Positions 1 through 10,100 of a stretch of 14,299 nt of DNA are shown piece after piece; the first letter of the stretch is position 1; the number at the start of each line of letters is the position of its first letter. Under the pieces are notes generated by a model that was not told the DNA's origin, did no database searches, and saw only the letters and a list, made by a program, of their open reading frames with translations. Origin of the DNA: Dunaliella salina (lineage: Eukaryota > Chlorophyta > Chlorophyceae > Chlamydomonadales > Dunaliellaceae); the NCBI GenBank assembly GCA_002284615.2, contig MU069452.1, forward strand, positions 299,539 through 313,837, written 5' to 3'. The position numbers and the translations under genes were made by a program.

Positions 1-20
1 TGTGTGTGTGTGTGTGTGTG
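1..20. repeat. (TG)n microsatellite at contig start
   Basis: This is a pure TG dinucleotide run. It is complementary to the (CA)n run at the other end of the window, which suggests assembly breaks at microsatellites. Confidence 0.95.
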
Positions 21-149
21 ACCCTGCATGCATGTGTGACCTTGCAGGAAAAGCAAAGAAACGATAATGCCGGACAGCCAAAATCTGCTTTTGGCCATGC
101 CGCTTATCTGGTCACGCCGCTTCTGAGGCCATGCACAACTAAAGCAAAC

Positions 150-150
150 A

Positions 151-196
<46 letters not shown>
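150..196 (+). repeat. CAG trinucleotide repeat
   Basis: This is a run of CAG with one CAA interruption. Two forward frames are open across it. One gives poly-Ala (6-245). The other gives poly-Gln (open from after the TGA at about 124 to about 378). It could sit inside an upstream NTE exon, since such runs are typical of algal linkers. No flanking motif lets me choose a frame or splice sites. Confidence 0.85.
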
Positions 197-199
<3 letters not shown>

Positions 200-482
200 A
201 GCAGGGGCAGCCGCATTCCCTGCACGGGGAAAAAAGTGGTTTTGAGCAGGCAGCTGTTGGCCAACCTCCTATGCTTTTTTTGGAAAGACCAATTTTGAAT
301 TTTTTTGACTGTCACAAATTTGCCTTCAGCAATAGAGAGTCCTGGCACTTACTTTTATTGAACCTTCACAGAGCCTAATCCAACCTCCTTTCAAACAGCA
401 CTTGCAGACTGACTTCCGCAGGGTGGCCATTTTCAGGAGGAAAACAAGCAAGCATGCCATGTGGTTGGTACTTGCTATGCAG
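200..482. other. Unassigned stretch upstream of exon 1
   Basis: No domain, tRNA or convincing promoter is visible. T-rich runs around 270-305 and several AG acceptors (407, 421, 436, 482) suggest intron leading into exon 1. Confidence 0.4.
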
Positions 483-701
483 GCATCGAGCACAGAGACA
501 CAAACATCCCTAATGGCGGCGGAGGAGGCACTTACCTCAGCAGCTCGCTGTACCACAACGCTTCTGCTTACCAGCAGCCCCTGCAGCGTACCTCACCCCC
601 CTCCGACCCTTCCTCCTGTTACAACACCTCCACCAATCCCATAATTCTTGCGGCAAATGCGGCTGCCGAAGCTGAGGCTGCGGCAGCAGCTCAAAAGGAG
701 C

Positions 702-744
<43 letters not shown>

Positions 745-1157
745 TCAACAACCACAACAAATAGGTGGTACCGATGGCGCAGCGCCTGTAGCTCCTGCAG
801 TGCAAGAAGCCCCTGCCAGTGTCAGTGTCTATGCTGGCGTGGGTGCTGGTGGTGATGGCTCAAGGGGTTCGGGTGTGGGGAGCCGCAATGCGGTGGCTGG
901 TGGTGTGGATACCAGAGGCAGCAGCGCTGATGGGCATGGCAGCGGCGCGTGGGGCAGCATGGGCCGGCTACAGCACCCCCGCACCCAAACCGCTTCCAGC
1001 ACTACAGGCAGCACAGCAGGAGGAGGGCCGGGGGGAACAGGCACTGACATGCTATCCAGCCTTCGGCGCGTGGAGCTGGTGATCTTGCACCCCATGCCTC
1101 CCTCTCCTCAGGGAAGCAGTGCGCGTCCATCTATGTCAGCGCCAAGGGGCGCAGGAG
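483..1157 (+). CDS. Exon 1 (5' limit uncertain): low-complexity Ala/Gln/Gly region and VELVILHP motif
   Basis: The reading frame is open from 413 to 1222. It encodes a Gly/Ser/Thr/Pro-rich stretch, an Ala-rich run, about 14 consecutive CAA-encoded Gln (701-742), then more Gly/Ser-rich sequence. It ends with [17 protein letters not shown], the NTE segment that precedes the catalytic domain (animal equivalent LKQLVLLH). The donor GAG|GTGAGC at 1158 leaves phase 1, matching exon 2. Possible acceptors are the AGs ending at 436, 482 and 540. I chose 482 (ctatgcag) only as a reasonable site. The last third is well supported. The upstream part could be shorter, or joined to an unseen exon. Confidence 0.6.
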
Positions 1158-4100
1158 GTGAGCAACCCATCTCATCCTATCCCATCTCAATCCTGTCTGA
1201 TCGCTTTGGCTGCCTTGCATGATACAGGCAGAGTAGCCTGACATGCTGCAGAGTTGCTGGGCATGATGCAGGGGTGCCAAGGGGCGAGATGCAGGGCATG
1301 GTGTAGAGTTGATGGGCATGGTGCAAAGAAGCTGATACAGAGATGCCAAGCATGATACAGAGACGCCAAGCATGGTGCAGGAAATTCTTGGCAGGCTGGA
1401 ATGTTGCAGGGCATGGCCTGATGCGCTGAGCATTCCTGACTTCCTGACATGCTGCTGAACATTGAAAAAAAAAAAAAAACGGAAGAGTTGCCAGACATGC
1501 TGCTGAGCATGTAAGTAGTGGAGAGCTGCCTGGTATGTTGAAGAGCATTTTAGCAAGGGACACTCCAAATGGGTGCGTCAGCAGGTTGGCAATTCCAAAT
1601 TGCGCAAAGGCATCCCCAAAGTCCAAGGAAAGGAACACAGAAATGTGGGAAGTAAAAATGAATTTCTGGTGAGGTCCTTCATGTTTTGTTCGACTCGTTT
1701 CATTGGTCAACACACAAGGGTGTTGGAAATAGTGGCATATGTACGCTGATCGTGTCAACGTGTGCACTTGTACTTACCTTTATTCTCCTCAGGTGGTACT
1801 GCTCCTCAAGCTGATAAACTCAAGGCAGGCAGGGCTGGAAGCGAGCCAGACACTGCAGCTGCTGCAGGTGAGATCAATAAAACTCATCTCCTTTGTTAGG
1901 CGATTTCCAAGGTGTTTGAGATGTTTCTGTTTGTCCTTTTTTTACACAATTGAATACACTCACCAAGCCCTCTAAATTTGCCCAATACTCCTAGCAGTTT
2001 GCCTGGATTTCTTCACAGCAGCACCATTTTTGTGATTCAACTTTGCTCATACTTGCTTCTTGTTTTGGGTGTCCCGTGTGAGGCACATATCCTCTCTGCA
2101 CTGGCAACCCAGAAGCACCTCGCACCCTATGCAAGTTTGTCTGTGCTTTTCCACCAATTCAACTTTGTTCATACTTGTTTCTTGTTTTGGGTGTGTCCCG
2201 TGTGAGGCACATACCCTCTCTGCACTGGCAACCCAGTGGCACCTCGCACCCTATGCAAGCCTGTCTGTGTTTTTCCACCAACACTTACCACAGCTACACA
2301 CACACAGCTCCTGCTCCAGCATCGCGCAATGCCTGACCAGTGGCGCCTGCAAGAAGTGGCACCTCGCACGATTGCTTTCGCAAGCATTTCGTGTCGTTTT
2401 TGCTCGCTCTTCTTGTTCTTGCGAAATGCCTGGAAAAACGTGTTTTCCCTCGAATTTCATGCACTGGCTGCCCATGAGCATCAGCAAGTGCGCAGCTCAT
2501 ATGCACCGGCCGTTCCATTTTCTGTGTGCACTGCATGCTCTGTGCACTAGCTGCCCATGAGTTCCAGCAACAGTGCAGCTCATATGCACTGGCCGTTCTG
2601 TGTGCACTGCACGCTCTATGCACTAGCTGCACATGAGCACCAGCAATAGTGCAGCTCATATGCACTGGCCGTTCTGTGTGCACTGCACGCTCTATGCACT
2701 AGCTGCACATGAGCACCAGCAACAGTGCAGCTCATATGCACTAGCCGTTCTGTGTGCACTGCACGCTCTATGCACTAGCTGCACATGAGCACCAGCAACA
2801 GTACAGCTCATATGCACTAGCCTTTCTGTGTGCACTGCACGCTCTATGCACTAGCTGCACATGAGCACCAGCAATAGTGCAGCTCATATGCACTGGCCGT
2901 TCTGTGTGCACTGCGCGCTCTACGCACGAGCTGCACATGAGCACCAGCAACAATGCAGCTCATACGCACTGGCCAGTCCATGCACAGTGTGCGCAGCACG
3001 CTCTGTGCACTAGCTGCCCATGAGTTCCAGCAACAGTGCAGCTCATATGCACTAGCCGTTCTGTGTGCACTGCACGCTCTATGCACTAGCTGCACATGAG
3101 TTCCAGCAACAGTGCAGCTCATACGCACTGGCCAGTCCATGCACTGTGTGCGCAGCACGCTCTGTGCACTAGCTGCCCATGAGTTCCAGCAACAGTGCAG
3201 CTCATATGCACTAGCCGTTCTGTGTGCACTGCACGCTCTATGCACTAGCTGCCCATGAGTTCCAGCAACAGTGCAGCCCATATGTATCGGCCATTCTGTG
3301 CACTGCACTCTCTATCCACTAGCTGCCCATGAGTTCCAGCGACAGTGCTGCCCAAATGCACAGGCAGCTCATGATCACCAACAAGCAGGGCAGCATGGGG
3401 CATGTCCCTCTGCACAAGCCAAACTCTCTTACTCTCCCCTACACCACAGGCACAAAGGCGGCTTCAGCTTCCACGCGTTGGCTGCCAAAAGGCACCAGAG
3501 AGTGGCTGAGCAGGCGTCCTCACTTGACGCGGCACCACCACATCAGGCTTGCCCGGGATGCTGACGTGGAGAGGTAAAGCCTCCCCTTGATGCATCCTTA
3601 CTTGGTGTAGCACTCACTTTATATGGCACTCACTCGACGCGGCACCTACTTCATGCGTCACTCACTTGATGCGTCACTTGAGGCGGCCTTGCGTTACGCA
3701 GCAGCACCGTATAAAGCTTGCCCAGGCTGCTGATGTGGAAAGATAAGGCCTTTTGTCTCCTTGTTTGTTGATGAGTGCATATAACTCAAGGGATGGAGAT
3801 GCTAGTACGTCAACATCACATCAGGCAAAGCTTGGAATACTTAAGAAGAGGGACAAGGGAAGCTTCATGAATAAATCCCGGGATGATAAGGGGGGGCAAC
3901 TGAGGCCTGAAGTCGCCTGGTTTTTGCATGCTCCCCGCAGATATGCCACATTGATGACTGGTCATTTTCCACTTCGTCAGCCTGCCAAATTAGCCGCGGC
4001 ATGGACCCTATTTTCACCACCAAATCTCCTTTCCATGAGATGTCCTTGCAAAAAAAAACAGTGAAAAGACCCAGTTGCTGGCGAGATGTAGGATTTCAGC

Positions 4101-7100
4101 CATTTCCCATAGGGGGGAGGGAATTCAGCATGAGGGCTGTCAAAGATATCAATTTTTGACATCATGCTTTCATATCCTATAACATACAAGGCGTTGGCTG
4201 TGTGCACGAGGGTTATCATTACAAAATTTCAGGAGGGAAAAATGACTCTAATGTGGAGTTGTAGGCCCTCAACATTTGAGGTCATCTGAGGCCAGGAGAC
4301 TGATCTGGGGTCCTCCAATTTTCATCATTTCTTGGAAAACGTAAAATTTCTATAAACAATATTGGTTGGCATGGTCAGATCTTAGAAAGAAACAAATGAA
4401 AGAGCATTCTGGAAAGTTGGCCAGTTGCCACCCTCTGCCAGAATGACCATGGGAAAGCTTGGCATAGTGTACCCATGTTTGCCTTACCCAGTTGCATGCA
4501 TGATGGTCACTACAAGAGAGGCTTGAAAGTTTCTCTTTCCTATTTTCTAATCATGCTCTCATTGACTGTAAGACCAGGAGAGTAAAAAATTAAAGTATGA
4601 GACGTCATTCCCAAATTTGGGGTCGGACCCCCCTGACCCACCCACCACCCCCAAAACCCCCTTTCCAGTGCCCCAATCCAGACAAAAAGGGTATCAATCT
4701 GTTCCTTTTTAAATTCCCTGCTTGTCTCATTGCGATCAAACATTGGCTTGGAGCAGAGTTACGGGGCAAAAACTGAGGAGCGGACGCCCTTGCATACCTG
4801 CCCTACCAGGCACCCACAACTGGCGTGTGAGTCCACAAATTGCCCTCCTGATTTCACCAAGCAAGGACACATCATACATTGTCACTATCCTGGGAGTTTA
4901 GATTGGTTTGCTGCACGTTTGCCTCAAAACCCCCGGCTGCCCACAACCTTGCGCGCATGGCACTGGCTCCCAGCCATGCGCACAGGCCCCTTCCCTGACG
5001 GGATTCGCAAAAAGAGGGTGCCAATTGACTGGTCTTCAGCTCAGGAATCCGATGATATATTTAGAATTGTGTAGGAGTGGCTCAGAAAAATTCTGGAGGG
5101 GGGTCCAAAAAGTCCAGACCTCCTCCAACCACCCCCACCTTCCCTGGTTGGATCCATCTGTATACCAATCGATAACTCTCGATGTGAGGATTCTGAACAT
5201 ACATATCTTTTTAAAAGAATTGACCCTTGACGTTCAAAAGCTATGCTTTCTGATGCCTCCTGGTTAGACACTGAATTTCCATTAAAGAAATTGATTTACA
5301 AATTTTCAAACAAACTAAAAGAAATATCCGTGAATGAAAAGTGTTGAATGTGAACGCTTGTGTAAAATTTCAAATTTGGGGTTATATGCAGGCCAAATTT
5401 CAAGCATACCCTTTCCTCTGTACCCTTCTTGTGCTCATTACTCCCTTTTCCCACATCTGGCCCCCTCACAACTGTAAGTTGCTTGCATGTGCCCAAATTA
5501 ATGCAGACATGTGCACTGGGTGGCAGGCAAAGCCGTGATTCTCATTGTCGTCAACCTACATCCTCCCGCATCTGATCCCTTCACAAATACAAATCAAGAG
5601 TAAGCACCCAATTATCCATTCCATTATGCACGCTTGCCCGCTCAATGGAAGGCAAGGCCGTGGGGCTTGTGCTCTCAGAGGGAGGCTCCATGGGCTAAAA
5701 TTGGCAGCTCTTGCAAGCATGAGTCTGTGCCCAATTCCTTCACCATGCAGGCTTGCGCGCTGGATGGCAGGCAAAGCTGTTGGGCTCGTGCTCTCAGGGG
5801 GAGGCTCCAGGGGCCTCGCGCACCTGGGTGTGCTGTGCGCCCTGGAAGATGCTGGGGTGCCTGTGGACGTGGTGGGCGGCACCAGCCAGGGGGCATTCAT
5901 GGCAGGCCTGTTTGCACAGGGCCTCGCCAGAGACCAGCTGCAGGTGTGCATGTGTGTGTGGGTGTGGGTGCGGGTGTGGGTGTGTGCGTGCAGGTGAGAA
6001 GGTCCTAATGATCCTCGCTGTCCCATGTGCCCAGCCTCGCGTATGCATGATAAAATTTGGGTGCAAATGTTGAGCAGTAGAGCGTAAGTACACATGCATG
6101 AGTGCACAATCCACTCAAGCATGGAAATGCAAGTACCAGTGTGCATGGCAGCGCCATTTGTGGAATGCTTTGCATCATATCAGCTGCAGGTATGTTTCTC
6201 TCTGGCTGAGAAAACGAATGTGGATTCACTTGGCATTGCAAGGAGGGCAGAAACACCCTCATTAGCAGCCTTTGGGCCCACCAAGCAAGTTGTATGCTGG
6301 TAAGTAACATACATGCATTGTTCCTTGATCCCTCAATCTCCTGCAGGTTGCTGTGCAGTATTGGCAAGCCTCTTGGCGTCGTTTATACTAAACGATTTAC
6401 ACATACATACTTTCTGCATGTAACTTTCTGCATACGTATAAATACACACACACGCACACGCACACACTCACACATTTCTACACATATGATTTTTTTTTAA
6501 GAGAGGCCACGCACGAGCTTTTAATGCTGTCACATTGAAAGGTTTATCATGAAGACACAATTATGTTACAAAATGTTTGGGAAAATTGGCCCAGTGTGTG
6601 AGCCATGGTGCTCAAAAAAGGAAAAAGTGGACAATATGGTAGAAGAGAAAATTGTATAACCTGCATCATTTTGTCAAACTTACCCAGTAATAAACCAAAT
6701 ACCACTGCAAAAGAAATGAGGTCAGCCGGTGGACTGGGTGGGCAAGAGTGTTACGAGGAATGCACCTCTGACCTCCTTTCACTCCAAGCCCATTCTCGTT
6801 CATGGAGCACTCCTGTCCATTCCTTTGGAATTTCAAGCGTAGAACTTATTCTCTATCCCAAAAAGACGGATGTATGGTCAAGATTTCAAGTTTTCTTAAT
6901 TTATCTACCAAACTTTGATCTGGCATAGATCACCATCGGCAATCAAAATCCAGAATCCTAACTCGATTGAACAATGGTATGCTGTGTATGTACATGCATA
7001 CCAGGTATATTCATGGTATGAATATTGTAAACTTACGCTAAATGTAGACGTACATATTCGCTCTCCCTTTATGTGTAGGCGTTGTGCTGTACTTTATTTG

Positions 7101-10100
7101 ACTGACCCATGTGCTTTCTGACCTCCGCTGCCCATGCTGTTGGAAGTGAATAACGCTTCCACCTGCAGGTCGCTGTGCAGTACTATGCACGCTGCATGGG
7201 CACCATGCGCCATCTGCTTCCTGACCTGACCCTGCTCACTTTATCTGTATTGATGGATTTTCTTTCCACTTGCCGGTCGCTGTCGGTACCATACATACGG
7301 CTTGGGCAGCGAGCTCCACCTGCTTTCCGAACCGACACTGCCCATCCAGTCTAAAATCACGAATTTCTCCTTCCACCTGCAGGTTGCAATGCAGTAATGC
7401 TACGCAGGCAGCATGCGCCACCTGTTTTCTGACTCCACACTGCCCATGCTGTTTGCGTTCATAGATTTTTTCCTCTCCGTCTGCTGATTGTTGGCAGGTT
7501 GCTGTGCAGTACTACGCACGCCGCATGGGCAGCATGCGCCACTTGCTTTCCGACCTCACGCTGCCCATGCTGTCTGTTTTCACGGGCGCGGGCTTTGATG
7601 CGGCGCTGCAAGAGGCATTCAGCACAGGGGCGAGCTCCATAGAAGACCTCTGGCTGTCCTCCTTTTGTGTGTCTACGAATCTCAGCAGGGGCGAGCCAAG
7701 CATACATACCCAGGTGTGAGACTCAGAGGATGAAAATACCCATGGTGAGGGGTGGAACAAAAGAAGGCCAACTCAGTGCTTTCTTAATGCTTGTTTGAGG
7801 CTGACCACAGCTAGATTTCAGGCGCCAATAAAACATTAACGCAAGGAGTGGAGGTATGTTTTAAAAAGGTGAATGGCATGCTCAGTATGTATGCAGATTG
7901 TGGGGTGAAGGCTAGGACAGCATACAAACCTTCGTTCAGACATGCCGTCTTTCCGGAGAGGATGAAGGGACCCTCTGCTTACATTATTTTACAAAAGCAT
8001 CAACAGGCTACTATCTGCATTCCTTGCCGGCATACTTGCATGTAATTGACTGGAATGCAGCTTAAACGCAAGCGATGCGTCCTTATTTTTCTTGTCTATT
8101 TGCCAGAAATTTGGTTTAACAGTTCGTCCAGTTAGACCAATGGTACTGCATGCTCTCTGAGAGGAAGGGGTCTTACACTAAGGTGCAGGCCACATGGGAA
8201 ATCCAATGTTTGGGACCAGTGGGCGGCTAAGCTTTACGACCCAAAGTCCATAGATGCAGTCCAAAGACTAAAGGGAAAAAAGGCTATAATCTTTGGAGAG
8301 TTGCACCCTTAAACACAAGCGTGCCTTTATAGGTTGGCTGCTAGCTCTGCTTGTTCAATGAGTTTTGACCTAAGTAACGACTCCGAGTTGTAAAGTTAAC
8401 ATCTGATCCAGTGTGATTTATAGGTTATAGACATGGGAAAGCTACCTGTGTAGGAGTTGTTGAGGATTTGTTGTAGGATTGTTGAGAATGACATCCATTT
8501 GTCACTCTTGTGCTCCTGACTGGTGTGCTGAATAAAGGGATCTCCAGGAATGATTCTTCCGGATCATTTTGAATCCAGTTCGCTTTCTTGTTGCAAGGTC
8601 AGTGGAAGTCTATGATGGCAACCAGCAAGGCAAGCTCCCAATCAAAAGCTGCAGGTGCGATCACGCATGATTTCAACCAAGCGGAACTCAATTGATTCTT
8701 GCTGGGCCGCCCATGGAAGCTGGTGCGCGCAAGTATGACCATCCAAACTCCATGGATTCTGGAACTCCATCGCCTTTTGCAGGGCCCCCTGTGGAAGCTG
8801 GTGCGCGCAAGTATGACCATTGTTGGCCTTTTACCACCTGTATATGAGAACGGGGACCTGCTGGTAGATGGAGGCTACATGTGAGTGCATTTGTTTGGGA
8901 CTGGATGAGGAAACTTTTGCTTGTAATTGAATTTACTTGGCTTGAGCCTTTTGCAATTTCCTTTGCAACTTACAGCGTGGTACAAACTGATAGGTGTATC
9001 CAAGTAAAAATTTTGACCCCATGTTGCTTCAATTTGCTGCGCGTGTCCTCCTGCACACTTGAACCCAGCTTCCTTCCTTCTGTGCACAAAGGACGCCTTT
9101 GGGCCAATTCTGCACATTATGTAAACTTGGCACTAAATATGTGTGAGGTGTGTTTCACGCAGAGGGAAGGCAGGGCTTTGTGCTGCTCTCTCTACAAACT
9201 CTTTCCCATTTGAAGCTACCACCTTTACAGTAGACACACCACTCCTGTTGGGCGTCCTGTGTGTAACATTCCTTCTGGTTTCCACAGTGAACCCCCAGCT
9301 GAAGCAATTTCTTCCTGTCCATGCTTGCACAGGATCAACATCCAACCCATCATGTGGCCTCCTTTCATTGTTTCTCCGTTCCATGCAATCACAGAATAGG
9401 CCTCATCAAAACCACAGGGGCACTTTTTTCTGCCTCTCTGTTCCATGTATGCGCAGGAACAACATCCCTGTGGATGTCATGAGGTCCCTTGGGGTGGAGA
9501 CTGTCATTGTGGTGGATGTTGAGGGCAAGGACGACATGTGTGAGTGGTGGAGAAGATTTGTGAGTGATATTGTGGTGGATGTTGAGGGCAGTGATTGGTG
9601 GGGAAGATGTGTGACATTGTGGTGGATGTTGAGGGCAGAGATGACATGCGTGAGTCGTGGGGGGATGTGTGAGAGATAATGGAAGTGTTGAAAGACGAAA
9701 TGAATGATGAGTGTTGGGGAGGTTTTCCTGTTCTGAATTGGGATTTTTAAGAGTGGGAATCAAATGCTGTGGTGTTTGCTCTGATGTGCAATGGAAAAAA
9801 GGTGTGGTTTTGCTACGTCTGCATGTGTCGGGTCCGTCTTGGCAGGGTGACTTGTTGTGTTGGGTCTGCCTTTGCTGGGTTTGAATGACAAAGGAAAAAA
9901 TGTGTCTTCTGCGGTGGGATAGTGAAGGCCAAGGAGCTCTTTGCACATGCACAGGAGCATGATTCTTGATAGCCCACCTGCAGGACTTTTTTGTCAGTGC
10001 CTGGTAGGTCCCTTACCTCGGTCGTTGGTGTGTGCGCCCATGCACCTTTGCGCTTGCATCAGGGACCTGGAAGGACATTTGGGTTCAAACCCTGGGGTTG

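Noticed and set aside
139..348. Reverse-strand poly-Leu ORF, and similar poly-Val/Leu ORFs at 537-805
   Set aside because: These are shadows of the CAG and CAA trinucleotide repeats.
2294..3308. Long reverse-strand ORFs with repeated [12 protein letters not shown] peptides
   Set aside because: They are translations of the 76/83-bp minisatellite inside intron 2. There is no domain, and the open frame follows from the repeat length.
2455..3360. CRISPR array
   Set aside because: Units repeat throughout without unique spacers, and the window is an intron-rich eukaryotic gene.
4616..5175. Two C-rich blocks (about 4625-4680, 5105-5150) as copies of a mobile element
   Set aside because: The resemblance is mainly shared composition. 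I could not align them convincingly or find inverted or terminal repeats.
9538..9545. GTGTGA at 9538 as exon 7 donor
   Set aside because: It gives phase 2, while exon 8 needs phase 1. GTGAGT at 9540 fits.
9143..9679. 178-aa + ORF as a single-exon gene
   Set aside because: Only the 9457-9539 part is homologous. The rest is intron 6 sequence and the donor-side repeat.
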